From JAAYQA01 sp964510345 (GTDB lineage Bacteria > Bacillota > Clostridia > Tissierellales > Peptoniphilaceae), in assembly GCA_964510345.1 (NCBI GenBank), contig CAZEBB010000051.1, positions 1 to 9,933 of the forward strand: a DNA stretch of 9,933 nucleotides. Reading direction: 5' to 3'. The position numbers and the translations under genes are program-made. Each line of letters opens with the position of its first letter. Position 1 is the stretch's first letter. Under the pieces are notes generated by a model. The model ran no database searches. It was not told the origin of the DNA and saw nothing but the letters and a program-made list of their open reading frames with translations. Below are positions 1 through 5,571 of the stretch, one piece after another.

Positions 1-41
1 AAACCCTGAAACCAAGTTATATCAATGGTCTCAGGGTTTTT
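1..41. terminator. Bidirectional hairpin terminator downstream of guaA
   Basis: Arms 1-13 and 27-39 pair over 13 positions with a single G-T wobble and a 13-base loop. On the plus strand the hairpin is followed by a short T run (37-41). On the minus strand it lies just past the guaA stop codon (47-49) and ends in TTT at the window edge, so the rest of that T run is not visible. It probably ends guaA transcription and may also serve a converging gene outside the window. Confidence 0.8.
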
Positions 42-46
42 AACTG

Positions 47-1336
47 CTATTCCCATTCTATCGTCCCGGTGGGTTTCGGAGTCAGATCATACAGCACACG
101 ATTGATCCCCGGCACTTCGTTGGCGATTCGCTCGGTAATGACGGCCCAGACGCTGTAGGGCACTTCTTCGATCTCGGCGGTCATGGCGTCGATGGTGTTG
201 ACGGCGCGGAGGATGCAGGGCCATTCGAAGCTGCGCTTGTTGTCTTTGACGCCGACGGATTTGAAGTCAGGTACGACGGTGAAGTATTGCCAGACGGTTT
301 TGTCGAGTCCGGCTTTTGCGAATTCTTCGCGGAGGATGGCGTCGCTCTCGCGAACGGCTTCTAGGCGGTCTTCGGTAATGGCGCCTAAGCAGCGTACGCC
401 GAGGCCGGGTCCCGGGAAGGGTTGACGGAAGACCATGGCATGGGGCAGCCCAAGGGCAAGTCCGCATTCGCGCACTTCGTCCTTGAAGAGCATCTTGAGT
501 GGCTCGACGAGCTCAAACTGGAGGTCTTCGGGCAAGCCGCCGACATTGTGGTGGCTCTTCACGGCTTTCACGGTTTTGGTGCCGGATTCGACGATATCGG
601 GGTAGATCGTCCCTTGTGCGAGATAGTCGATGCCTTCTAATTTTCTGGCTTCTTCTTCGAACACGCGGATGAACTCTCCACCGATGATCTTTCGCTTCTC
701 TTCGGGATCTTCTACGCCCGCCAGCTTGTCTAAGAATCGGCGGGTCGCATCGACATACACGAGGTTCGCGCCGAGTTCGCCGCCGAATACGCGCACGACG
801 TCTTCGCTCTCGCCTTTTCGCATCAGGCCGTGGTTGACGTGGACGCACGTGAGCTGTTGGCCGATGGCTTTCACGAGCATGGCAGCGACGACGGAGGAGT
901 CGACCCCGCCGGACAGGGCGAGCAGGACTTTTTTGTCGCCGACTTGACGGCGAATCAGCTCGATCTGATCGGCTAAGAAGTTTTCGATCGTCCAGTTGGT
1001 GTCCGCTTTGCATTCGCCGAAGACAAAATCGCGCAGCATCTTCTCTTTTTCGGGGGCATCTGCCGGCCACGCAGCACTACCCTTGTGATCGACGGAGAGG
1101 ATGGGAACCCCCGCGTTTTTGAGTGCATCGGATGCGTCGATCTCGACGCCGTCGACGACGCGGTTTTCGCCGCCGTTTAGGATGATGCCCTTCACATTGG
1201 GAAGCGCAGACAGCTCCGCTTCTGTGAGATCGTGCGGGTGAATTTCGGTATAGACGCCTAGATGGCGAATATCTCTTGCGATGGTGGTATTTTCGTGGCT
1301 GCCTAAATCTATCACTAAAATCATGTCTTGTTTCAT
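47..1336 (-). CDS. guaA: GMP synthase with intact ATP pyrophosphatase but deleted glutaminase domain
   Basis: Makes GMP from XMP, ATP and a nitrogen donor in the cytoplasm, the last step of de novo guanine nucleotide synthesis. The 429-residue protein has the ATP-pyrophosphatase P-loop SGGVDSS (142-148), the HGLMRKGE segment (169-176), the XMP-site FRQPFPGPGLGVR region (303-315) and the dimerisation domain ending KPTGTIEWE. Family members usually have about 510-525 residues. Here only about 114 residues precede NWTIENF, where about 195-200 are normal. The amidotransferase starts normally (MILVIDLGS, ILNGG) but, where the nucleophile motif GICYG should follow, reads ILSVDHKGSAAW. No catalytic Cys and no HPE motif remain. 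The frame is clean and ATP-domain motifs are intact, so this is not a decaying gene. The likely donor is free ammonia or ammonia from a separate glutaminase (inference). I chose ATG 1336 over the in-frame ATG 1360 because AGGAGG lies 4 bases upstream. Confidence 0.95.
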   Translation of the reverse strand: MKQDMILVIDLGSHENTTIARDIRHLGVYTEIHPHDLTEAELSALPNVKGIILNGGENRVVDGVEIDASDALKNAGVPILSVDHKGSAAWPADAPEKEKMLRDFVFGECKADTNWTIENFLADQIELIRRQVGDKKVLLALSGGVDSSVVAAMLVKAIGQQLTCVHVNHGLMRKGESEDVVRVFGGELGANLVYVDATRRFLDKLAGVEDPEEKRKIIGGEFIRVFEEEARKLEGIDYLAQGTIYPDIVESGTKTVKAVKSHHNVGGLPEDLQFELVEPLKMLFKDEVRECGLALGLPHAMVFRQPFPGPGLGVRCLGAITEDRLEAVRESDAILREEFAKAGLDKTVWQYFTVVPDFKSVGVKDNKRSFEWPCILRAVNTIDAMTAEIEEVPYSVWAVITERIANEVPGINRVLYDLTPKPTGTIEWE

Positions 1337-1340
1337 GGGT

Positions 1341-1346
1341 TCCTCC
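1341..1346 (-). promoter_or_regulatory. Ribosome binding site that sets the guaA start
   Basis: AGGAGG on the minus strand, 4 bases before ATG 1336. It lies inside the longer reading frame that would begin at 1360, so it argues for the shorter protein beginning MKQDM. Confidence 0.85.
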
Positions 1347-1377
1347 TCAAAGGGTCTCAATAGGTGTCGTTGCCTCT

Positions 1378-1406
1378 ATTATATAGAAATCAGGTGGTTT
1401 ATTAAA
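1378..1406 (-). promoter_or_regulatory. Predicted promoter of guaA
   Basis: The minus strand has a perfect -10 hexamer TATAAT (1378-1383). A weak -35 TTTAAT (1401-1406) lies 17 bases upstream. The implied leader is only about 35 bases, too short for a purine riboswitch, so guaA appears to be transcribed separately from azlCD without a leader aptamer. Confidence 0.6.
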
Positions 1407-1431
1407 GATGCGGCGAGGTCTCCGCGCGCGT

Positions 1432-1457
1432 AAAAAACGCCGGTCATCGCCGGCGTT
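1432..1457 (-). terminator. Terminator of azlCD fused to the azlD stop codon
   Basis: Perfect 8-bp stem (arms 1450-1457 and 1436-1443 in minus-strand order, AACGCCGG and CCGGCGTT) with a 6-base loop, then a T run down to 1432. The azlD stop codon TAA (1458-1456) supplies the first bases of the stem. Confidence 0.85.
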
Positions 1458-1770
1458 ACATCAGTTTCAACAGTATCATGTACACAATCGTGCCCCCTAA
1501 AATCGAGATCATCATATTGCGCTTTCTCGCGTGGACGAATACGACGAAAACGGAGGCGATGGCTTCGGGGATCCCGAACGGGTACGACAGGGGTTTCACA
1601 CCGCGGAGGGCGTAGACGACGAGCAGTCCCATGATGGCATAGGGCAAAACTTTGCCTAAGTAGACCATGGCGTCGGGCAACTCTCCCTTGCGAAAGACGA
1701 GAAACGGCAGTACACGGGTCCCGTAGGTGATGCCGACACAGAGAAAGAAGACGGGCCAGAAGGATTCCAT
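1456..1770 (-). CDS. azlD: AzlD-type small subunit of branched-chain amino acid exporter
   Basis: A 104-residue, very hydrophobic protein with about four membrane segments and the family's typical features: an early GITYGTRVLPFLVF segment (13-26), LGKVLPYAIMGLLVVYAL (38-55), and a C-terminal hydrophobic hairpin. Length matches AzlD proteins (about 100-110 residues). AzlD works with the larger AzlC to export branched-chain amino acids or their analogues across the cytoplasmic membrane (known for the family; the substrate here is not proven). Its ATG overlaps the azlC TAA stop by one base (TAATG), and its AGGAG site lies within the end of azlC, so the two are translationally coupled. Transcription ends at the hairpin fused to its stop codon. 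Confidence 0.88.
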   Translation of the reverse strand: MESFWPVFFLCVGITYGTRVLPFLVFRKGELPDAMVYLGKVLPYAIMGLLVVYALRGVKPLSYPFGIPEAIASVFVVFVHARKRNMMISILGGTIVYMILLKLM

Positions 1771-2453
1771 TACGACATCTCCTTTTCAATACGACTGCGA
1801 AGTGCAAAGAGTACGGCGAGGATGATCCCCATCGCCGGCAGGATAAAGTCGGTCCTCCCAAAGATGACTACGCACGCGAGTGTGACAAACAGGCCGGTGA
1901 GCGCGGGGCGATGCTCTTTGGTCGTGAGCCATTGCTCGGTAAACAGCGAAATGAGGAGTGCGGTGAGCACAAAATCCATGCCGCTGGTGTCGAGCTTCAC
2001 AAACGACCCGATCAACGCGCCGATCCAGCTCGATAGCACCCAGTACATCTGGTTCATAAAGCTCATGGCGAAATAGAAAGTGGTGGGTTTGATGCCTTCG
2101 GGCACTTCCATCGATACTAATAGCGCGAAGGTTTCATCCGACAGAGCATGAATCAAATACGGTTTGATCGCGCCGGCTCCGTGATATTTGCGCAGCATGC
2201 CAAGCGAGTAAAACAGATGTCTCGTGTTCATAGACAGCGCGATCGCCGCGACATTCAGCAGCGAAACCGGGCCTGCCAACATGCTGATCATCACAAATTG
2301 AAGCGAACCGGTGTACACGAAGATGCTCGTGACCAATGCCGCCCAGTGGGGCAACCCCATTTCAGTTGTCAAAAATCCAAAGGTAAGCCCCAATACCACA
2401 TAACCCAGCATGACAGGTACGGTATAGGGAAACACTTTTTTTATCACGCTCAT
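1770..2453 (-). CDS. azlC: AzlC-type large subunit of branched-chain amino acid exporter
   Basis: Integral membrane protein of 227 residues, close to the usual 225-245 of the AzlC family. Recognisable family segments are GLTFGFL near the N terminus, FVYTGSLQFVMISML (about 46-60), LSMNTRHLFYSLGML (about 73-87) and a following SDETFALL (about 105-112). The rest is alternating hydrophobic helices. With AzlD it forms an exporter for branched-chain amino acids; in Bacillus subtilis the pair confers 4-azaleucine resistance when derepressed (established for the family). It is the promoter-proximal gene of a two-gene operon. No AzlB-like regulator gene is adjacent. ATG 2453 has a modest GGAGAG site upstream and is the only start that gives the normal N terminus. 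Confidence 0.9.
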   Translation of the reverse strand: MSVIKKVFPYTVPVMLGYVVLGLTFGFLTTEMGLPHWAALVTSIFVYTGSLQFVMISMLAGPVSLLNVAAIALSMNTRHLFYSLGMLRKYHGAGAIKPYLIHALSDETFALLVSMEVPEGIKPTTFYFAMSFMNQMYWVLSSWIGALIGSFVKLDTSGMDFVLTALLISLFTEQWLTTKEHRPALTGLFVTLACVVIFGRTDFILPAMGIILAVLFALRSRIEKEMS

Positions 2454-2483
2454 GCGCTCTCTCCGAATGACTACCTATATGCT

Positions 2484-2492
2484 ATTGTAGCA
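2484..2492 (-). promoter_or_regulatory. Predicted extended -10 promoter of azlCD, with a small palindrome
   Basis: The minus strand reads TGCTACAAT, an extended -10 element (TGn plus TACAAT, one mismatch to TATAAT), giving a leader of about 24 bases before azlC. I see no good -35 hexamer. The element overlaps a 5-bp inverted repeat, TGCTA-TTG-TAGCA (2480-2492), so the plus strand also shows a TGn-type -10 (TGCTATTGT) that could point towards the sortase gene. A second plus-strand candidate is TGATATCAT (2510-2518). Which one drives the sortase is unclear. Confidence 0.4.
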
Positions 2493-2524
2493 CACAAAAC
2501 GCGTGGCTGTGATATCATATCCTC

Positions 2525-2533
2525 AGGAAGTGA
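2525..2533 (+). promoter_or_regulatory. Ribosome binding site that sets the sortase start
   Basis: AGGAAGTGA matches the 16S-complementary sequence AGGAGGTGA at 8 of 9 positions and sits 8 bases before ATG 2542. It supports this ATG over the upstream in-frame GTG at 2503, which would place the site inside the gene. Confidence 0.75.
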
Positions 2534-2541
2534 TAAAACTT

Positions 2542-3330
2542 ATGACGACTCCAACCAAGAAAAAAAGAAATCGACTCTGGCTCCTCGTCGAGATCATTTT
2601 AGTGGGTATTATCATATGGCAGGGCGTGCAGATCGGCCGATACTATTGGGACACAAAGACGAGCCGCTCCGCTTACGAAAAGATCGAGCAGGCGGTGAAA
2701 CAAGTGCAGACGCCGGAACCCGAGAAAACGGAGGTGGCCGCTGCCCCGGTTGCGGAAGATCCCAAGGAACGAGCCGACCGCATTCTCACAATGCTCAAAG
2801 AGCTGAACGAAGACACCGTTGGGTATATTGATATCGATGCACTGGGGATCCACTACCCCATCGTGCAAGGCATAGACAATGATGAATACCTCTACCAGAG
2901 TTTTGAAGGCGAGTACAGCATCGCCGGGACGATCTACATGGATTCCGCAAATCATGCAGATTTTACGGATCAGAATACCGTCCTCTATGGCCACCATATG
3001 AAAGACGGCTCGATGTTTCACAATTTGAGCGATCTCCGCAAAGAGGAATACTCCGGGAAGCCCGTGACGATTACCATCACGCGAGAAGGCGCAATCGACA
3101 CGTACCTCGTCTACGCTGTTTCGTCCGTGCCGGAGGATGAGCCGTATCGCGATGCCTATTTCCCCGACGAATCCGCATGGATGGAATTTTTGCGCGATTC
3201 GTTGGAAGGTTCAGAAACAAATTTTGCGGTGGACCCCACCGGAAGCACCCATGTGCTCACCCTCTCCACCTGTACACCCAATGACGATGGCTATCGCATC
3301 GCCGTGCATGCCATCCGACAAAATCCTTAG
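2542..3330 (+). CDS. Class B sortase
   Basis: Membrane-anchored cysteine transpeptidase of 262 residues that cleaves a sorting signal on secreted proteins and joins them to the cell wall or to other subunits. After a basic start (TKKKRNR) there is one membrane segment (about 12-27), then a charged linker rich in Glu, Ala and Pro (about 40-75) and the extracellular catalytic domain. The expected triad is visible: His151 in LYGHHMKDGSMF, Cys244 in TLSTC, and Arg252 in DGYRIAVHA. The GHHMKDGSMF motif and the long segment between His and Cys fit class B (SrtB-like) better than class A, C or D. No substrate with an LPxTG-like or NPQTN-like tail is encoded in the window, so its targets lie elsewhere. 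It is the first gene of a two-gene unit with the sirtuin. A start at GTG 2503 is possible but less likely. Confidence 0.9.
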   Translation: MTTPTKKKRNRLWLLVEIILVGIIIWQGVQIGRYYWDTKTSRSAYEKIEQAVKQVQTPEPEKTEVAAAPVAEDPKERADRILTMLKELNEDTVGYIDIDALGIHYPIVQGIDNDEYLYQSFEGEYSIAGTIYMDSANHADFTDQNTVLYGHHMKDGSMFHNLSDLRKEEYSGKPVTITITREGAIDTYLVYAVSSVPEDEPYRDAYFPDESAWMEFLRDSLEGSETNFAVDPTGSTHVLTLSTCTPNDDGYRIAVHAIRQNP

Positions 3331-3342
3331 AACGGAGGCACT

Positions 3343-4125
3343 ATGCAGGACAAAATAAAAGAAGCGGCGCGTATGATCCGCGAATCTAACTATACGATTG
3401 CCCTCACCGGCGCAGGCATCTCCACCGAATCCGGTATCCGCGACTACCGCGGTGCCGACGGGATCTGGACGACCGACCCGGAGGCTGAAAAACGTGCGTA
3501 TCAGCAGTTTAAGGAGTTTAAGGACTCGCCCGAAGCCTATTGGAAGCGCATTATCGAAAACCGCAGAAAAGGCGGCGACTTCTCGCAATATCAGCCGAGC
3601 TGCGGGCACTATGCATTGGCGAAATTGGAGCAAATGGGCCTTTTGCAGACGATCATCACACAGAATATCGACGATCTGCACCATGTCGCCGGATCCAAAA
3701 ATGTATACGATTACCACGGCAACTACCGTAAATTGCGCTGCCTGTCGTGCGGCACCCGCGCGGAAAATGCGGAGTACGATCTGGAAGCGCTCTACGAAGC
3801 GGGCGAGCTCCCGCCGAAGTGTAAAAACTGCGGTGCTCCGATCAAGTCGGACGTGGTGCTGTTTCTTGAGCCGATCCCGTTTGATGTAGCGACCGAGAGC
3901 CGCGAAGAAGCGCGCAAAAGTGAGCTCGTGCTGATCTGCGGAACATCCGCTACGGTCAACCCGGCGGCCAATCTCCCATCGCTCGCCAAGCGCAAGAACG
4001 GCGCAAAGGTGCTTGAGATCAACGCAAACCCAACGCCGCTCACAGAAAAAGGCGTCACCGATTTGTTCCTCCAAGGCAGTGCCGGGGAGATCTTGTCGGC
4101 GATTGTTGAAGAACTGAAGAAGTAA
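3343..4125 (+). CDS. Sir2-family NAD-dependent protein deacylase (sirtuin)
   Basis: Removes acetyl or other acyl groups from protein lysines using NAD, yielding nicotinamide and O-acyl-ADP-ribose. The 260-residue protein is a single sirtuin core. It shows the NAD-binding GAGISTESGIRDYRG (23-37), TQNIDDLHHVAG (106-117), catalytic His125 in DYHGN, four zinc cysteines (133, 136, 160, 163) in CLSC and CKNC, GTSATVNPA (200-208), and INANPTP (226-232). Two spots differ from the usual signature: GIRDYRG in place of GIPDFRG, and VLFLEPIP (172-179) where FGExxP is normal. It starts 12 bases after the sortase stop with a GGAGG site 4 bases before the ATG, so the two genes are very likely co-transcribed. 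A deacetylase is the default reading; acyl preference (acetyl, succinyl, other) cannot be told. It ends in the bidirectional terminator. Confidence 0.93.
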   Translation: MQDKIKEAARMIRESNYTIALTGAGISTESGIRDYRGADGIWTTDPEAEKRAYQQFKEFKDSPEAYWKRIIENRRKGGDFSQYQPSCGHYALAKLEQMGLLQTIITQNIDDLHHVAGSKNVYDYHGNYRKLRCLSCGTRAENAEYDLEALYEAGELPPKCKNCGAPIKSDVVLFLEPIPFDVATESREEARKSELVLICGTSATVNPAANLPSLAKRKNGAKVLEINANPTPLTEKGVTDLFLQGSAGEILSAIVEELKK

Positions 4126-4150
4126 AAAACGCCCATCACGGCGTTTTTTT
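4124..4150. terminator. Bidirectional terminator shared by two converging genes
   Basis: Arms AAAAAACGCC (4124-4133) and GGCGTTTTTT (4140-4149) pair perfectly over 10 bases around a 6-base loop, giving a T run on both strands. The sirtuin stop TAA (4123-4125) overlaps the left arm. The stop TGA of the minus-strand membrane protein (4138-4136) lies in the loop, so the right arm also encodes that protein's last residues (KKTP). Confidence 0.9.
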
Positions 4151-5482
4151 ATTGGGTAGCTGCTCATACACCGCTCTCGTCTCGGACGGGTCGGCGCTGT
4201 TAAGTACATAGGTCGTCTCGCTCGTACGGATCAACAGATACGGCCCGGTGCGCGGGTCTAAGTTGATCATCATCGTGCCGTATTCGCTATTTCGAAAGCG
4301 ACCCTTATACACCGAATCCAAGCCGGAACCGACCACCTTACGCATCTTGGGGAGATCGGTCGGCAAGGTGACGGATTTGATCTCGTCCAGCGGCACTGTG
4401 TACTCAACGCCGGTATGCCGGGCGATGAGTTGGCTGTCTACGACCTCCAGTGAGACGGGCGTCATCTCTTCATATACTATGTAGCCGCTGATAAACGGCA
4501 CGCTGAGGAGCGCCAGCACGGAGATTCCCATGAGGACTTTGCCGGTCTTCGTCGCGAGATTGAGCGCTTGGCCGATCCCGACGCGCTCATTTTTGAGGAT
4601 CGTGCGGTCTTTCGGATTGTAGTACATCATGCCGAACAGCCAGTGCTCGTCTTCATCGTCGTAAAGAGCTGTCGGTACATCTTTCGTCAATTCTCGCTGC
4701 AACTTCAGCACGCGCAACTCGATATACAACACCAAGCCCAATAATACAAACGAAAGCACGGTCACGCCGATGATAAAAAATGGAATACTGCTCACGATCC
4801 ACAGATTCGCCAACGAGAGGAGGACCATCGCCCATACCATCAGGACGGTGATCTTTGACCAATACTTTTCTCTAAGCCGATACAGTGTTAGGCTCAAGGT
4901 ATCGTCGGCGAAGAACTCGCGTTTCTGCCGGAAGAAGCCGTAGTAAATCCATACCATCAGGAGCGGGAGCGCTGCGCTGATCGCCGCTGTCAGAATGATG
5001 ACCGCATCTTCTCGCGCCAAAGCGAAGCGCACCACCGGAACCCATGCGAGCAAGACGGGGAAGATGAAAAGATAGGGGTGGATCCTCTCCGCTGGTTCTA
5101 CTGTGATCCGCTCAGCTTCTTCGCTCGCTGTCTCATGGCGAACGACATTCTCTTTCTTCCAATCTCTCATCTTTCGGTGGTAGTATGCAAAGATCCCGAA
5201 GTGGATCGCCATCGGAAAGAGAATCCATATCATGCTATATGCGAGGCTGATCGTCGAGTTAAGAAACGCTGCGGGCACCAACAATAATGTATTCAGCAGT
5301 AGGCCAAACTTTTGTGCCTTCGCATATCCCGCTTGCGCACCTATGACAAAGGGATCTGATTGATGTGTATACGGTAAAGTGACGCCTGCAAAAATATTCT
5401 TACGAAACTTGCGCTGCGCATACAACACGCCAAACAGAATCAGCTCCAACGGATACATCATCACAATGAACAGCCACTTCAT
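4136..5482 (-). CDS. Multi-pass membrane protein with DUF5808-like and bacterial PH-like regions
   Basis: Function unknown. The 448-residue protein has about seven or eight membrane segments (roughly 1-20, 60-75, 82-102, 135-155, 160-182, 210-228, 232-254, 315-336). Between the last two is a soluble stretch with DEHWLFGMMYYNPKDR (278-293) followed by a basic, Gly-rich turn, which resembles the DUF5808 signature (recognised from memory). After the last membrane segment, residues about 340-442 look like a bacterial PH-type beta domain (SLEVVDSQLIARH, VPLDEIKSVTL, YLLIRTSETTYVLN). Proteins of this kind in Bacillota are uncharacterised membrane proteins, sometimes linked to envelope stress or peptide transport (weak inference). 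I prefer ATG 5482 because AGGGGGG lies 6 bases upstream and translation then begins directly in the first membrane helix. ATG 5500 in the same frame also has a GAGGG site and would add six residues. Confidence 0.8.
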   Translation of the reverse strand: MKWLFIVMMYPLELILFGVLYAQRKFRKNIFAGVTLPYTHQSDPFVIGAQAGYAKAQKFGLLLNTLLLVPAAFLNSTISLAYSMIWILFPMAIHFGIFAYYHRKMRDWKKENVVRHETASEEAERITVEPAERIHPYLFIFPVLLAWVPVVRFALAREDAVIILTAAISAALPLLMVWIYYGFFRQKREFFADDTLSLTLYRLREKYWSKITVLMVWAMVLLSLANLWIVSSIPFFIIGVTVLSFVLLGLVLYIELRVLKLQRELTKDVPTALYDDEDEHWLFGMMYYNPKDRTILKNERVGIGQALNLATKTGKVLMGISVLALLSVPFISGYIVYEEMTPVSLEVVDSQLIARHTGVEYTVPLDEIKSVTLPTDLPKMRKVVGSGLDSVYKGRFRNSEYGTMMINLDPRTGPYLLIRTSETTYVLNSADPSETRAVYEQLPNKKTP

Positions 5483-5488
5483 CTCTAT

Positions 5489-5495
5489 CCCCCCT
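5489..5495 (-). promoter_or_regulatory. Probable ribosome binding site for the DUF5808-like membrane protein
   Basis: AGGGGGG on the minus strand with a 6-base gap to ATG 5482. It lies within the alternative reading that starts at 5500, which has its own GAGGG site 8 bases upstream, so the start choice remains open. Confidence 0.5.
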
Positions 5496-5527
5496 CTCAT
5501 TATTTCTACCCTCTTTTTCTACGCAAA

Positions 5528-5561
5528 ACTCCCCATTCCGAACGAATCCGGTATGGGGAGT
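5528..5561 (-). terminator. Terminator of the flavin reductase gene
   Basis: Perfect 9-bp arms (5553-5561 and 5528-5536; ACTCCCCAT and ATGGGGAGT on the minus strand) enclose 16 bases that can form a further small pairing (CCG with CGG). The hairpin is followed by TTTT. The T run is short, so some read-through into the downstream membrane protein gene is possible. Confidence 0.7.
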
Positions 5562-5571
5562 GGATGGTTTC

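Noticed and set aside
1337..1360. Upstream in-frame ATG for guaA at 1360
   Set aside because: It would place the strong AGGAGG inside the gene and adds eight residues (MRPFEEEP) that GuaA proteins do not have.
1337..1430. Possible purine riboswitch in front of guaA
   Set aside because: The predicted leader is about 35 bases and has no aptamer-like three-way junction; only a promoter and a ribosome binding site are visible.
2454..2541. Possible T-box or leader attenuator controlling azlCD
   Set aside because: The gap is under 90 bases and holds no specifier-loop or antiterminator-like structure.
2148..2831. Plus-strand frame of 227 codons spanning the azlC start and sortase start
   Set aside because: It crosses two well-supported genes in other frames and encodes low-complexity charged sequence without recognisable motifs.
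3211..4209. A 332-residue open frame on the minus strand opposite the sortase end and the sirtuin
   Set aside because: It overlaps an unmistakable sirtuin gene, lacks family motifs and is typical of antisense frames in GC-rich coding DNA.
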